Shown in pieces: positions 53,279 through 63,347 of a stretch of 64,000 nt of DNA. The position numbers and the translations under genes are program-made. Source of the stretch: Microbacterium soli (lineage in GTDB: Bacteria; Actinomycetota; Actinomycetes; Actinomycetales; Microbacteriaceae); assembly GCF_039539005.1 (NCBI RefSeq), contig NZ_BAABCP010000001.1:2294001-2358000 (forward strand). The letters run 5' to 3'. The first letter of the stretch is position 1, and the number at the start of each line of letters is the position of its first letter. The notes beneath the pieces are model-generated. The model was given only the letters and a program-made list of their open reading frames with translations. It was not told the origin of the DNA and did no database searches.

Positions 53279-54189
53279 ACCCCGGACTCATCATCGGTGA
53301 GGCGCTGCTGGGGCTGCGCCGCAACCTCTCCATGGTCATCTCCGTGGTGCTCGTCACCTTCGTCTCGCTGACCTTCGTCGGCGCGGCCATCCTCATGCAG
53401 ACCCAGATCAGCACCATGCGCGGCTACTGGGGCGAGAAGGCCGAAGTGACGGTGTACATGTGCTCGCCGCTGTCGACGACCGACACGTGCGTGGGCGGCG
53501 AGGCGGACCAGGAGCAGATCGACAAGGTCGAGAAGACTCTGTCCGGCGACGCCTTCGCACCGCTGATCAGCGAGGTGCGCCTCCAGAGCAAGGAGGAGGC
53601 ATACCAGGACATCGTCGATCAGCTCGGGGAGGAGCAGGCCAGCGTGATCGGGGTGGAGAACACGTCGGTCGACTTCCGCATCACCATGAAGGACCCGCGG
53701 CAGTCGGAGGTGATCACCGAGGCGTTCGCCGGCGAGGCCGGCGTGGAGGCCGTCAAGGACCAGCGCAAACTGCTGGACCCGCTGTTCTCGGCCCTGACGG
53801 TCGCGACCTACATCGCCGTCGGCGTGGCCGCGCTCATGCTCATCGCCGCCGTGCTGCTGATCGCCACCACCATCCGGCTGTCGGCCTACGCGCGGCGCAA
53901 GGAGATCGGGATCATGCGCCTGGTCGGCGCGTCCAACGGCTCCATCCAGACGCCTTTCGTGCTCGAAGGGGTCTTCGCGGCCTTCCTGGGATCGGTGCTC
54001 GCGGGCGCGGCGGTGCTCGCCGGAGTCCATTTCGGTGTGGAGGGCTACCTCGCCGAACGCGTGCCGTTCATGCGTCCTCTGGTCGGGATGCAGGACGCCG
54101 CCTTCGTCGTGCCGGTGCTCGTCGTCATCGGCATCGTGCTGTCGGCCCTCTCGGCGGGCTTCGCGATCCGTCGCTGGCTGCGCACCTGA
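53275..54189 (+). CDS. ftsX: Cell division permease-like protein FtsX
   Basis: The 304-residue protein has an N-terminal helix, an extracytoplasmic domain (residues 50-165) with a likely disulfide between [10 protein letters not shown] cysteines, and three C-terminal helices with the FtsX coupling segment [22 protein letters not shown]. It passes FtsE ATPase movement to cell-wall hydrolases. GTG 53275 overlaps the ftsE stop. Confidence 0.96.
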   Translation: MNPGLIIGEALLGLRRNLSMVISVVLVTFVSLTFVGAAILMQTQISTMRGYWGEKAEVTVYMCSPLSTTDTCVGGEADQEQIDKVEKTLSGDAFAPLISEVRLQSKEEAYQDIVDQLGEEQASVIGVENTSVDFRITMKDPRQSEVITEAFAGEAGVEAVKDQRKLLDPLFSALTVATYIAVGVAALMLIAAVLLIATTIRLSAYARRKEIGIMRLVGASNGSIQTPFVLEGVFAAFLGSVLAGAAVLAGVHFGVEGYLAERVPFMRPLVGMQDAAFVVPVLVVIGIVLSALSAGFAIRRWLRT

Positions 54190-54238
54190 GATAAACTGAT
54201 CCGCCGGCCCGGCACGGGCCGATCGGACAGGAGAGAAC

Positions 54239-54715
54239 ATGCCCAGGGAACGCGGTGAGAAGGCCATCGCGACCAACCGTCGCGCGCGTCACGACTACAA
54301 CCTCGAGAAATCCTACGAGGCCGGACTCGTGCTCACCGGCACGGAGGTCAAGTCGCTGCGCCAGGGCCGGGCGAACCTCACCGACGGCTACGCGTACATC
54401 AAGGGCGGGGAGGCGTTCCTCGACGCCGTGCACATCCCCGAGTACTCCCAGGGGCACTGGACCAACCACTCCGCCAAGCGTGTCCGCAAACTGCTGCTGC
54501 ACCGTGACGAGATCCGCAGGCTCGAGCACGCCGTCGCCGCCGGCGGCTACACGATCATCCCGCTGCGGCTGTACTTCTCCGACGGCAGGGCGAAGGTCGA
54601 GATCGCGCTCGCGAAGGGCAAGCGCGAATACGACAAGCGTCAGACGCTGCGCGAGCGGCAGGACGCCCGCGAGGCCGAACGCGCCATGCGCACCCGCAAC
54701 CGCCTCGGGGAGTGA
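54239..54715 (+). CDS. smpB: SsrA-binding protein SmpB
   Basis: The 158-residue protein brings tmRNA to stalled ribosomes. It has [40 protein letters not shown] and the basic C-terminal tail. GGACAGGAGAG lies just before ATG 54239. No ssrA gene was found in the 138-bp gap downstream. Confidence 0.97.
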   Translation: MPRERGEKAIATNRRARHDYNLEKSYEAGLVLTGTEVKSLRQGRANLTDGYAYIKGGEAFLDAVHIPEYSQGHWTNHSAKRVRKLLLHRDEIRRLEHAVAAGGYTIIPLRLYFSDGRAKVEIALAKGKREYDKRQTLRERQDAREAERAMRTRNRLGE

Positions 54716-54789
54716 GCGCTCCGGCGTCGCGCAGCTCCCGCTGGAGAAGCTCGCCCCTCTGATCGCGCGGCAGCTCCTCGATGAACCGG

Positions 54790-54810
54790 ACGGCCTTGGC
54801 TCCGGGCCGT
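54790..54810. terminator. Possible terminator hairpin between smpB and the S9 peptidase
   Basis: ACGGCC (54790-54795) pairs with GGCCGT (54805-54810), with a 9-nt loop, in the 138-bp convergent gap. Confidence 0.35.
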
Positions 54811-54853
54811 GCAGTGCGTCGTTCACCGGGAGGTGGACGAGACCGGCGCGGTG

Positions 54854-56716
54854 TCACGCCGGGGTGAATCCGAACGTGCGCGCGAGGAACTCCAGCTCGG
54901 TCGTCAACGACGAGATGATCGTTTCCGCGCGCCGGAAGCCGTGCCCTTCACCGGGGTACAGCACGTACTCGTGGGGGACCCCCCTGGCGGCCAGTGCGTC
55001 GCGGATCGCCTCGGACTGCGAAGGCGGCACGACCCGGTCCTCCGCTCCCTGCAGCAGCAGCACCGGCACGTCGATGCAGTCGGTGTGGGTGAGCGGCGAG
55101 CGGGCGATGTAGACGTCCTCGGCCTCGGGGAGCGGACCGACCAGCCCGTCCAGGTAGAACTTCTCGAAGTCGTGCGTGTCAGCGGCCAGCATCCGCAGAT
55201 CGGAGACGCCATAGCGGCTGATACCGGCCGCGAACGTGCCGCCGCGCACGAGCGCGCTGAGCACCGTCCATCCGCCCGCCGATCCTCCGCGGATGGCGAT
55301 GCGGTCGGGATCGGCCAGGCCCGCCTCGGCCAGCCCGCGCGCCGCGGCGATCACATCGTCGACGTCGACGATGCCCCACTGGCCGTTCAGACGCTCGCGG
55401 TAGGCGCGGCCGTACCCCGTCGAGCCGCCGTAGTTCACATCGAGCACGCCGATGCCGCGACTGGTCCAGAACGCCGCGGCGAGGGATGCCGCCCCCGACA
55501 CATGCGAGGTGGGGCCGCCGTGCACGAGGACGACGTACGGCGGCAGCTCCCCGTCGGGCGCCTGCGCCTGCGGATGGGTGGGACGGTAGTCGAAGGCGTG
55601 CACGGGGCCGTGCGCGCCGCGGAAGGTCACCGGGCGGGCGACGGGGATCCAGTCCGTGTCGACCCGGTCGCCGCCGCGGATCGCCGTGGCCTCGCCGGCG
55701 TCGACGTCCACGCACCACAGCCCGCGGTCGACGTCCGCGCCGCTGCCGGAGACCAGCACCCGGACGCCCGAGACGTCGTCGACGCACAACTCGCCCGTGG
55801 CGGCCACCTCCAGCCGTCGCTCGGCACCCGTGGCGGGATCGATCAGCCACAGTTCGTCGGTGCCGTTCGTGCGCACCGCGACGATCCGTCCGTCCGCGAG
55901 CACACCGTACCAGCGGTCGCCCAGCACCCACAGCCCGCCGCCGGTGTCGGCATCCGCCGACGCGACGGTTTCGCGTCCGCGCACCGCGAGCCCGTCCAGC
56001 CGCAGCCGCTGCAGGTTCCAGCGGCCGGAGGGATCGTCCAGGTGCAGCAGCTCGTCGTCGGAGATCCACTCCGGCTGCAGCGCCGCGCGGGCACCGGTCT
56101 CGGCGAACACGTCGCCGCCGACCTCGACCACGTTCAGCAGGGCGTGATCCCACGGCATCGAACGGCCCGTCCACTCCACGAACGCCAGCCGCGTGCCGTC
56201 GGGGGACAGCGCGGGATGCGCGAAGAACGCCGATCCCTGGACGTGCACACGGACCGCGGACTCGTCCCGCGCGGCCGAGCCGTCCGTGGGGATCTCCACG
56301 ATCGCCCGCAGATGCGGGTCGGGACGCAGATCCTCCCGCACCGCGAGCAGCCTGCCGCGCTGCAGCGACAGGCCGCCGTACTGCGCGCCGGCGGCGGTGA
56401 TCGGCTCGGGGACGCCGCCCCTCCGCATCCGGTGCACCCGCTGATCGTCCCCGTGCACGAAGTACAGGGTCCCCTCGGCATCCGCCGTCCACGCGCCGCC
56501 GCCGTACTCGTGCACCCGCGACCGCGCGCTCCAGGGAGCAGGCAGCACCGTCGCGCCGGACGAGCTGCGCACGGCGATCCGGCCGCCCTCGGCGGGGACG
56601 GACTCGCCCCACCAGATCTCGTCCCCGACGAAGCGCGCGCCGTCGATCCGGGGAGCGGAAGCGGACACGTCGGCGGGGGAGAACGGCGAGGGCCAGGAGC
56701 CGTAGGGCATGGTCAT
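54854..56716 (-). CDS. S9-family prolyl oligopeptidase-like serine peptidase
   Basis: The 620-residue cytoplasmic protein has a beta-propeller N-terminal half (residues 1-370) and an alpha/beta-hydrolase half with Ser479 (GGSAGGW), Asp in QGAEDRVV and His in GEGHGF, a full catalytic triad. Members cleave short oligopeptides or release N-terminal residues. ATG 56716 follows a TAGGCT box by 6 bp. Confidence 0.92.
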   Translation of the reverse strand: MTMPYGSWPSPFSPADVSASAPRIDGARFVGDEIWWGESVPAEGGRIAVRSSSGATVLPAPWSARSRVHEYGGGAWTADAEGTLYFVHGDDQRVHRMRRGGVPEPITAAGAQYGGLSLQRGRLLAVREDLRPDPHLRAIVEIPTDGSAARDESAVRVHVQGSAFFAHPALSPDGTRLAFVEWTGRSMPWDHALLNVVEVGGDVFAETGARAALQPEWISDDELLHLDDPSGRWNLQRLRLDGLAVRGRETVASADADTGGGLWVLGDRWYGVLADGRIVAVRTNGTDELWLIDPATGAERRLEVAATGELCVDDVSGVRVLVSGSGADVDRGLWCVDVDAGEATAIRGGDRVDTDWIPVARPVTFRGAHGPVHAFDYRPTHPQAQAPDGELPPYVVLVHGGPTSHVSGAASLAAAFWTSRGIGVLDVNYGGSTGYGRAYRERLNGQWGIVDVDDVIAAARGLAEAGLADPDRIAIRGGSAGGWTVLSALVRGGTFAAGISRYGVSDLRMLAADTHDFEKFYLDGLVGPLPEAEDVYIARSPLTHTDCIDVPVLLLQGAEDRVVPPSQSEAIRDALAARGVPHEYVLYPGEGHGFRRAETIISSLTTELEFLARTFGFTPA

Positions 56717-56722
56717 GCCTCG

Positions 56723-56728
56723 AGCCTA
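56723..56728 (-). promoter_or_regulatory. -10 box of leaderless S9 peptidase promoter
   Basis: TAGGCT on the minus strand ends 6 bases before ATG 56716. Confidence 0.55.
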
Positions 56729-56774
56729 GCCGCGCCTTGCCGGCACCCTTCCGACGCCGGCTCCGGGCGACACA

Positions 56775-56818
56775 CGACGTCACACAGTGTGCGTCGGGCG
56801 GCCCGCCCGTTCTACCGT
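56775..56818 (+). promoter_or_regulatory. metFE promoter with inverted-repeat operator
   Basis: A -10 box TACCGT lies at 56813-56818, 39 bp before the metF ATG. Over its expected -35 position is an inverted repeat: CGACG (56775) and CACAC (56781) pair with GTGTG (56787) and CGTCG (56792), with one bulged T. A methionine-related repressor is the likely binder; no riboswitch fold was seen in this short region. Confidence 0.45.
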
Positions 56819-56857
56819 GCTGAGGCGCCCCCGGTCCGCGGCAGAGAGGAGACAGTC

Positions 56858-57808
56858 ATGACGCGCGTGCCGTTCTCCTTCGAGCTGTATCCGCCGCGTT
56901 CGGCGGCCAGCGCGCACGCCCTGCACGACACCATCGACAGGCTCGCCGAGGTCGGCCCCGAGTTCCTCTCCGTCACCTACGGCGCCGGTGGCTCGACGGG
57001 CGGACGATCCCTGGAGGTGCTGCGGCACATCCGCACCCGTACCGCCGTCGAGCCGCTCGCCCACCTCACGTGCGTCGGCAACACCTACGCCGGTGCGGCC
57101 CGGCTCATCCGGGAGTTCCTGGATGCCGGGATCCTCAGCTTCCTCGCGCTGCGCGGCGACCCGCCGGCGGGAAGCACTGAGGGCGACTCCTTCCTCGGCG
57201 ATCTGGAGAGCTCCGCCCAGCTGGTGCAGCTCATCGATCGCGTGCAGGCCGAGCGTGCGCCGTACGAGGAGTCGCCGGTTCCCGGCCATCCGGACGCCGT
57301 GCGCGTGTCGCCGCGGCGGAAGGTCAGCATCGCCGTGGCGGCCTTCCCCAACGGGCACCCCCGTTCGGCGTACAGCGGCCAGCACGTCGATGCGCTGCTG
57401 GCCAAGCAGGCGGCCGGCGCCACCCTCGCGATAACACAGCTGTTCTTCCACGCCGACCATTACCTGGCCTTCGTCGAGCGCGCCCGCCGGGCGGGCGTGA
57501 CCATTCCGATCCTGCCCGGGATCATGCCGATCACCTCGCCCGCACGCCTGGCCCGCGTGCTGGAGCTGACCGGCGAGGAGCTCCCCGGAGAGCTCTCCAT
57601 CGCCCTCGAGGTCGAGCCCACCGTCGAGGGGCGCCGGCAGATCGGCATCGCCTGGGCCGCCGACCTCGCCCGCGCTGTCGTGGCGGGCGGTGCGCCGGGA
57701 GTCCACCTGTACGCCTTCAACCAGCACGAGACCGTGCTGGACGTCCTCGCGCACGCCGGAATCCTCTCCGCGCCGCAGCTCTCCTCCGCATCGAAAGGAA
57801 CCTCATGA
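56858..57808 (+). CDS. metF: Methylenetetrahydrofolate reductase
   Basis: The 316-residue flavoprotein makes 5-methyl-tetrahydrofolate for methionine synthesis. It has FSFELYPPRSAASAHALHDTI (barrel start), SVTYGAGGST, ALRGDPP and the folate-site region TQLFFHADHY. The stop overlaps the metE start by ATGA. GAGAGGAGA lies before the start codon. Confidence 0.95.
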   Translation: MTRVPFSFELYPPRSAASAHALHDTIDRLAEVGPEFLSVTYGAGGSTGGRSLEVLRHIRTRTAVEPLAHLTCVGNTYAGAARLIREFLDAGILSFLALRGDPPAGSTEGDSFLGDLESSAQLVQLIDRVQAERAPYEESPVPGHPDAVRVSPRRKVSIAVAAFPNGHPRSAYSGQHVDALLAKQAAGATLAITQLFFHADHYLAFVERARRAGVTIPILPGIMPITSPARLARVLELTGEELPGELSIALEVEPTVEGRRQIGIAWAADLARAVVAGGAPGVHLYAFNQHETVLDVLAHAGILSAPQLSSASKGTS

Positions 57809-60117
57809 CCGCTTTCCCCGCCGGGACGATCCTCGGCTATCCCCGGATCGGACGCCGCCGAGAGCTGAAGAGGGCCGTCGAGGCGTTCTGGGCCGGCCGC
57901 ATCGATGAGGCGGAGCTGGAGGCCACCGCCGCCCGGCTGCGCGCGGCGAACCGCTCGCGACTGATCGAGCTGGGGCTGGGGCGCGACGACTCCTCGATCC
58001 CGGAATCGTTCTCGTACTACGACCAGGTGCTGGACGCCGCCGTCACGGTCGGCGCCCTGCCGACGCGCTTCGAGGATCTCCGCGACGCGGACGGCACGAT
58101 CGGGCTGCCCGCCTACTTCACCGCCGCGCGGGGCGAGGGCGATCGCGCGCCGCTGGAGATGACCAAGTGGTTCGACTCCAACTACCACTACCTCGTGCCC
58201 GAGATCGGTCCGGAGACGGTGTTCTCGCTCTCCAGCGACCGGCTGGTGCGCGAGCTCGAGGAGGCCGTCGCCGCGGGGCTGCGCACGCGGCCGGTCATCG
58301 TCGGACCCGTCACGCTGCTGGCACTGGCCAAGCCGTCGGACGCCGCAGGGGAGGGCTTCGACCCGCTCTCGCGCCTGGACGACGTGGTGCCGGTCTACGC
58401 CGAGCTGCTGGCGAAGCTGAAGGCCGCCGGCGCGGAGTGGGTGCAGCTGGACGAGCCGGCCCTGGTCAGCGAGACGCTGCCGGCCGACAGCGCGGCGCTG
58501 GCGGATGCGGCCCGTCGCTCGCTGACCGTGCTCGGCGGCTCCGACGACCGCCCGGCCATCCTCGTCGCGGCTCCCTATGCCGATCTGGGCACGGCGCTGC
58601 CGGTGCTCGCCTCCGCGCCCGTCGAGGCCATCGCCGTGGACCTCGTGCGCGGGGCGGTGCCCGCCGCGCTCCCGGAGCTCGAGGGCAAGACCCTCGTGGG
58701 CGGCGTGATCGACGGACGCAACATCTGGCGTGGAGACCTCGCCGCGGCGTTCGCGAAGCTCGAAGCGCTGCGCGACCTCGGCGCCCGGCGGGTCGCGGCG
58801 TCCACCTCGACCTCCCTGCTGCATGTTCCCCACGACGTCGAGGACGAGACGAAGCTCGACGCGCGGCTGGTGTCCTGGTTGGCGTTCGCCGACCAGAAGG
58901 TCGGGCAGATCGTCACCCTCGCCCGTGGCCTCGCGGAGGGGCGGTCCGTGATCCGGGCCGAGCTCGATGCGGCATCCGCGGCTCTCTCCGATCGCCGTGA
59001 CGCGCCGGGCGTGCGCGACGGGGCGGTGCGCGGCCGCGCGCTGTCCGAGGCGGACTTCGTCCGTGCGCCCTACCAGGACCGCGAGCGCGCGCAGCGCGCG
59101 CTGGATCTGCCCGTGCTGCCGCTGACGACCATCGGGTCCTTCCCGCAGACCGCCGAGATCCGGCGCGCTCGTGCGCGGTTCAGCCGCGGCGAGGTGCCTC
59201 AGGACGACTACGAGGCCTTCCTGCGCTCGGAGATCGACCGTGTCGTGGCGCTGCAGGAGGGCCTGGGGCTGGACGTGCTGGTGCACGGCGAGGCCGAGCG
59301 CAACGACATGGTGCAGTACTTCGCGGAGAACCTCGACGGGTTCGCGGTGACCGAACACGGCTGGGTGCAGTCGTACGGTTCTCGCGCCACCCGTCCGTCG
59401 ATCCTGTGGGGGGATGTGTCGCGGCCCGCGCCCATCACGGTGTCGTGGGCGTCCTACGCGCAGTCGCTGAGCACAAAGCACGTCAAGGGCATGCTCACCG
59501 GGCCGGTGACCATCCTGGCCTGGTCGTTCGTGCGAGACGACCAGCCGCTCTCGGAGACGGCGAACCAGGTCGCCCTGGCGCTGCGCGAGGAGATCGCCGA
59601 TCTCGAGGCCGCGGGCATCGCCATCATCCAGGTCGACGAGCCCGCGCTGCGGGAGCTGCTGCCGCTGAAGAAGGCCGATCACGCGGACTACCTCGACTGG
59701 TCGGTCGGGTCGTTCCGTCTGGCGACCGGCGGGGCGGCCGCCGCGACGCAGGTGCACACCCATCTGTGCTACTCGGAGTTCGGCGTGGTCATCGACGCGA
59801 TCCGCGCGCTGGACGCCGACGTCACCTCGATCGAGGCGGCCCGCAGCCGCATGGAGGTCGTCGGCGACATCAAGGGCAGTGGCTTCGATCACGGCATCGG
59901 GCCGGGCGTCTACGACATCCACTCGCCGCGCGTCCCCGGCGTCGCCGAGATCGAGGCCCTCCTGCGCCGGGCGACCGCCGAACTGCCACTGAGCCGACTG
60001 TGGGTGAACCCGGACTGCGGTCTGAAGACCCGCGGGTACGAGGAGACCGTCGCCTCGCTGCGCAACATCGTGGAGGCCACGCGACGCGTCCGTGAGGACG
60101 TGTCGGTCCCGGCCTGA
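57805..60117 (+). CDS. metE: Cobalamin-independent methionine synthase
   Basis: The 770-residue enzyme transfers methyl from methyl-tetrahydrofolate to homocysteine. Two barrels are present: N-terminal (LGYPRIGRRRELKRAVEAFW) and C-terminal with the zinc/homocysteine site (HTHLCYSEF ... WVNPDCGLKTR) and TTIGSFPQTAEIR. The ATG overlaps the metF stop, so the methyl donor and its user are made together. Confidence 0.97.
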   Translation: MTAFPAGTILGYPRIGRRRELKRAVEAFWAGRIDEAELEATAARLRAANRSRLIELGLGRDDSSIPESFSYYDQVLDAAVTVGALPTRFEDLRDADGTIGLPAYFTAARGEGDRAPLEMTKWFDSNYHYLVPEIGPETVFSLSSDRLVRELEEAVAAGLRTRPVIVGPVTLLALAKPSDAAGEGFDPLSRLDDVVPVYAELLAKLKAAGAEWVQLDEPALVSETLPADSAALADAARRSLTVLGGSDDRPAILVAAPYADLGTALPVLASAPVEAIAVDLVRGAVPAALPELEGKTLVGGVIDGRNIWRGDLAAAFAKLEALRDLGARRVAASTSTSLLHVPHDVEDETKLDARLVSWLAFADQKVGQIVTLARGLAEGRSVIRAELDAASAALSDRRDAPGVRDGAVRGRALSEADFVRAPYQDRERAQRALDLPVLPLTTIGSFPQTAEIRRARARFSRGEVPQDDYEAFLRSEIDRVVALQEGLGLDVLVHGEAERNDMVQYFAENLDGFAVTEHGWVQSYGSRATRPSILWGDVSRPAPITVSWASYAQSLSTKHVKGMLTGPVTILAWSFVRDDQPLSETANQVALALREEIADLEAAGIAIIQVDEPALRELLPLKKADHADYLDWSVGSFRLATGGAAAATQVHTHLCYSEFGVVIDAIRALDADVTSIEAARSRMEVVGDIKGSGFDHGIGPGVYDIHSPRVPGVAEIEALLRRATAELPLSRLWVNPDCGLKTRGYEETVASLRNIVEATRRVREDVSVPA

Positions 60118-60131
60118 GCCGGATCGCGGAC

Positions 60132-60165
60132 GAGGCGCTCCTCCCCGGTCGGGGAGGAGCGCCTC
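60132..60165. terminator. Bidirectional terminator between metE and lexA
   Basis: A perfect 15-bp stem, GAGGCGCTCCTCCCC with GGGGAGGAGCGCCTC, closes a 4-nt loop (GGTC). It is in the middle of the 67-bp convergent gap. Confidence 0.85.
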
Positions 60166-60184
60166 AGCCGTCAGGGGCGCGGGC

Positions 60185-60871
60185 TCAGACCGCGCGAAGC
60201 ACCGCCACGACCTTGCCCAGCACGACGGCCTCATCACCGAGGATCGGCTCGAAGGCGGAGTTGCGAGGCAGCAGCCAGGTGTGCCCGTCGCGGCGCCGGA
60301 ACGTCTTCACGGTCGCCTCGCCGTCCAGCATGGCCGCGACGATCTCACCGTTCTCCGCGGTGTTCTGCGCGCGGATGACGACCCAGTCGCCGTCGCAGAT
60401 GGCCGCGTCGATCATCGACTCGCCGTTGACCTTCAGCATGAACAGATCGCCCTTGCCGACGAGTTGCCGCGGCAGTGGGAAGATCTCCTCCACCTGCTGG
60501 TCGGCCGTGATCGGCACGCCCGCGGCGATCTGGCCGACCAATGGCACGAGGGCGGCGTCTCCGACCGCGGGAGCGGTGTCGGCGGGATTCTCCGTGCCGG
60601 TCCCGGGCAGATCGATGAGCACCTCCATGGCCCGTGTCTTGCCCGGATCGCGGCGCAGGTAGCCGCTCAGCTCCAGCTGGCCGAGCTGGTGCGTGACGCT
60701 GGAGAGCGACCTGAGCCCCACGGCATCGCCGATCTCGCGCATGCTGGGCGGGTAGCCGTGCTGGGCGATCGAGGTCTGGATGACCTCGAGGATCGCCTGC
60801 TGTTTCGCGCTGAGGCTCTTGCGCCGACGGGTGCGCGGCGGCTCGGATGCGGGGGCTGGCTGGTCGCTCAT
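60185..60871 (-). CDS. lexA: SOS repressor LexA
   Basis: The 228-residue repressor has an N-terminal winged helix ([20 protein letters not shown], recognition helix [13 protein letters not shown]), the self-cleavage site Ala117-Gly118 and the catalytic pair Ser152 (GESMI) and Lys189 (ATVKTF). RecA filaments trigger its cleavage. ATG 60871 has AGGAGGA upstream. The divergent region to 61175 carries two SOS-box-like sites. Confidence 0.97.
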   Translation of the reverse strand: MSDQPAPASEPPRTRRRKSLSAKQQAILEVIQTSIAQHGYPPSMREIGDAVGLRSLSSVTHQLGQLELSGYLRRDPGKTRAMEVLIDLPGTGTENPADTAPAVGDAALVPLVGQIAAGVPITADQQVEEIFPLPRQLVGKGDLFMLKVNGESMIDAAICDGDWVVIRAQNTAENGEIVAAMLDGEATVKTFRRRDGHTWLLPRNSAFEPILGDEAVVLGKVVAVLRAV

Positions 60872-60992
60872 CGGTGCTCCTCCTGAATCGGCCGACCGGT
60901 GGGGACCGCTCCTTCGCGGACGTCCGGTTCGAATGTCGGTGGCCCGTGATGGGCTGTCGTCATCGAAACCGTATCCGATAATCGCCGGGAAA

Positions 60993-61008
60993 CGGAAGAT
61001 TCGTTCGA
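60993..61008. promoter_or_regulatory. SOS box, lexA side
   Basis: On the minus strand TCGAACGAATCTTCCG matches the actinobacterial LexA consensus TCGAAC-N4-GTTCGA at 9 of the 12 fixed positions. It probably serves lexA autoregulation. Confidence 0.5.
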
Positions 61009-61047
61009 GCGTGTCGGCGTTGAACAAGATCCGGTTTCGAAGAATCC

Positions 61048-61080
61048 TTGACAGATGTTCGATATCGAAGATATATTCGG
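61048..61080 (+). promoter_or_regulatory. LysM-gene promoter overlapped by SOS box
   Basis: TTGACA (61048-61053) and TATATT (61072-61077) have an 18-bp spacer, a near-consensus promoter reading towards the LysM gene. The SOS box TCGAAGATATATTCGG (61065-61080; 9 of the 12 fixed positions) covers the -10 box, and the palindrome TTCGATATCGAA (61058-61069) overlaps it. Confidence 0.65.
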
Positions 61081-61175
61081 AACGTAGCTTCGCATCCGGC
61101 GTCCCCGGCCGGATGCCGGATGCGAAAGCTGCCCCACTCCCGCCGGACCTCGGCGGGCGGAGACAGGAGCCCCTC

Positions 61176-61574
61176 ATGAGCACCATCAGCATCCAGAGCC
61201 CCGCGTTCGTCCGCGCCGCCGGTGTCGCGGTCGGCTCGCAGCGCAGCCGGACCGCGCGTGGCACGAGGCTCCGTCTGACCGTGCGCGGTCGTCGGGTGCT
61301 GGCGGCGATCGTCGCCGCTCCTCTCGTCGTCGGGATCGTGCTGTCGGTCCTCGCGGGAGGCACCGCACTCGCGTCGGCCCGCCTGAGCGAGCCGGTGCCC
61401 TTCCAGACGGTCTCCGTGCTGCCGGGGGATTCGCTGTGGTCCATCGCGGGCGAGATCGCCCCTGAGGTCGATCCGCGGGTGGTCATCGACGACATCGTGC
61501 GGCTGAACAACCTCAGCAGCGGCGCGATCCAGGCAGGCGCCGAACTGGCGATCCCGGCTCGGTACTCGCGCTGA
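61176..61574 (+). CDS. LysM-domain membrane protein, probable SOS cell-division suppressor
   Basis: The 132-residue protein has one membrane helix (residues 48-70) and an extracytoplasmic LysM domain (residues 75-132: [17 protein letters not shown] ... [18 protein letters not shown]). Its place divergent from lexA under an SOS box matches ChiZ/DivS/YneA-type proteins that hold back division during DNA damage. Function is inferred from position. GGAGCCC precedes ATG 61176. Confidence 0.85.
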   Translation: MSTISIQSPAFVRAAGVAVGSQRSRTARGTRLRLTVRGRRVLAAIVAAPLVVGIVLSVLAGGTALASARLSEPVPFQTVSVLPGDSLWSIAGEIAPEVDPRVVIDDIVRLNNLSSGAIQAGAELAIPARYSR

Positions 61575-61631
61575 TCCCGGGTTCCTCACCGGGCGGGGCG
61601 TCATGCGCGCGAGACCCCGGGCGCTGCGCTC

Positions 61632-61637
61632 TACCAT
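61632..61637 (+). promoter_or_regulatory. -10 box of leaderless hisC promoter
   Basis: TACCAT ends 7 bases before GTG 61645. It favours that start over the ATG at 61636, which overlaps the box. Confidence 0.5.
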
Positions 61638-61644
61638 GGGAAGA

Positions 61645-62727
61645 GTGACCTCTCTCGACGAGCTGCCCCTCCGCGATGATCTTCGCGGACTCACCCCGTA
61701 CGGTGCGCCACAGGCACCCCTGCCCGTGGCGCTCAACGTCAACGAGAACGCTCATCCAGTCCCGGAGGCGGTGATCGAGGACATCCTCGCCGACGTCGCC
61801 GTGGCGCTCGACGGCGTCAACCGATACCCCGACAGGGAATTCACCGGACTGCGGGAGGCGCTGGCCGACTATCTCGGCCACGGGCTCGCAGCCGACCAGA
61901 TCTGGGCGGGCAACGGCTCCAACGAGGTGCTGCAGCACCTCATGCAGGCTTTCGCCGGCCCCGGCCGCACGGCGTTCGGCTTCGCACCCACCTACTCCAT
62001 GTACCCGCTGATCACCCAGGGCACCGGTGCCACCTGGGTCGCCGGCACCCGAGAGGACGACTACCGCATCACCCCCGAGGACGCGGCGGCGCAGGTGGCC
62101 GCCGCGGATCCGGATGTCGTGCTGCTGTGCTCGCCGAACAACCCCACCGGCACACCGCTGGGCCTCGACGTCGTCGAAGCCGTGCACGACGCCGCCCGTG
62201 GGATCATCGTGGTCGACGAGGCCTATCAGGAGTTCGCCCCGAAGGATGCGGCCTCCGCACTGACGCTGCTGCCCGGCCGCCCCCGACTGGCCGTCTCCCG
62301 CACCATGAGCAAGGCCTTCGCCTTCGCCGGCGCGCGGGTGGGCTATCTCGCCGCGGACCCGGCGCTGATCGACGCGCTGCGGCTGGTGCGCCTGCCGTAT
62401 CACCTCAGCGCCCTCACGCAGGCCGCCGCGACCGCCGCGCTGCGCAACTCCCGCACCATGCTGCGGATGGTCGACGAGATCGTCGAGCAGCGCGACCGCA
62501 TCTCGGCCACACTGGAGGCGCTGGGCTACGCACCGCATCCGTCCTGGTCGAACTTCGTGCTGTTCGGCGGCGTCGACGACCCGAAGCACGTCTGGCAGGA
62601 GCTGTACGACCGCGGCGTGCTGATCCGCGACGTCGGCATCCCCGGCCACCTGCGGGTCACCGCGGGCACGGAGGCGGAGACCACGGCGTTCCTGGAGGCC
62701 CTCGCCTCGATAGGATCGGCTTCATGA
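61645..62727 (+). CDS. hisC: Histidinol-phosphate aminotransferase
   Basis: The 360-residue PLP enzyme makes histidinol phosphate. It has [12 protein letters not shown] near the start, [15 protein letters not shown], the [10 protein letters not shown] motif, the PLP lysine in [12 protein letters not shown] and the arginine in [11 protein letters not shown] 61645 is chosen for the upstream TACCAT box; ATG 61636 would add three residues. It heads the hisCBH operon. Confidence 0.93.
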   Translation: MTSLDELPLRDDLRGLTPYGAPQAPLPVALNVNENAHPVPEAVIEDILADVAVALDGVNRYPDREFTGLREALADYLGHGLAADQIWAGNGSNEVLQHLMQAFAGPGRTAFGFAPTYSMYPLITQGTGATWVAGTREDDYRITPEDAAAQVAAADPDVVLLCSPNNPTGTPLGLDVVEAVHDAARGIIVVDEAYQEFAPKDAASALTLLPGRPRLAVSRTMSKAFAFAGARVGYLAADPALIDALRLVRLPYHLSALTQAAATAALRNSRTMLRMVDEIVEQRDRISATLEALGYAPHPSWSNFVLFGGVDDPKHVWQELYDRGVLIRDVGIPGHLRVTAGTEAETTAFLEALASIGSAS

Positions 62728-63347
62728 GCGACCCCCGCAGCGCACGGCCCGTCCGGACCGCGAAGCGCACCCGCAGCACGTCGGAGTCCACGGTCGAGGT
62801 CGAGGTGAACCTCGACGGCACCGGCCGCAGCGACATCAGTACGTCCGTGCCGTTCTTCGACCACATGCTCACGGCATTCGCGAAGCACTCCCTGACCGAC
62901 CTGACCGTCCGTGCCACCGGTGACACGCACATCGACGCGCACCACACCGTCGAGGACATCGCCATCGTCCTCGGTCAGGCGATCCGCGAGGCGCTCGGCG
63001 ACAAGTCGGGCATCGGCCGATACGGTGACGCGCTGGTGCCGCTGGATGAGGCCCTGGCGCAGGCCGTCGTCGACATCTCCGGCCGTCCGTTCCTCGTGCA
63101 CGACGGTGAGCCCGTCGGCTTCGAGATGCACCTCATCGGCGGCCACTTCACGGGTTCCCTCGTGCGCCACGTGTTCGAGGCCATCTCCTTCAACGCCGCG
63201 CTGACCGTGCACGTGCGCGTGCTGGGCGGGCGAGACCCGCACCACATCGCCGAGGCCGAGTTCAAGGCCTTCGCCCGTGCCTTCCGGCAGGCCAAGTCCC
63301 CGGATCCCCTCGTGGAGGGCATCCCATCGACCAAGGGCGCGCTGTGA
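62724..63347 (+). CDS. hisB: Imidazoleglycerol-phosphate dehydratase
   Basis: The 207-residue enzyme removes water from IGP in histidine synthesis. The two metal-binding half-motifs are [11 protein letters not shown] and [12 protein letters not shown], with FFDHML near the start. It is the single-function form, without the phosphatase domain. The start overlaps hisC by 4 bp. Confidence 0.97.
   Translation: MSDPRSARPVRTAKRTRSTSESTVEVEVNLDGTGRSDISTSVPFFDHMLTAFAKHSLTDLTVRATGDTHIDAHHTVEDIAIVLGQAIREALGDKSGIGRYGDALVPLDEALAQAVVDISGRPFLVHDGEPVGFEMHLIGGHFTGSLVRHVFEAISFNAALTVHVRVLGGRDPHHIAEAEFKAFARAFRQAKSPDPLVEGIPSTKGAL

Noticed and set aside
54716..54853. Search for tmRNA (ssrA) or a small gene after smpB
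   Set aside because: No tRNA-like acceptor or tag reading frame was found; a minus-strand peptide there has no start signal or recognised motif.
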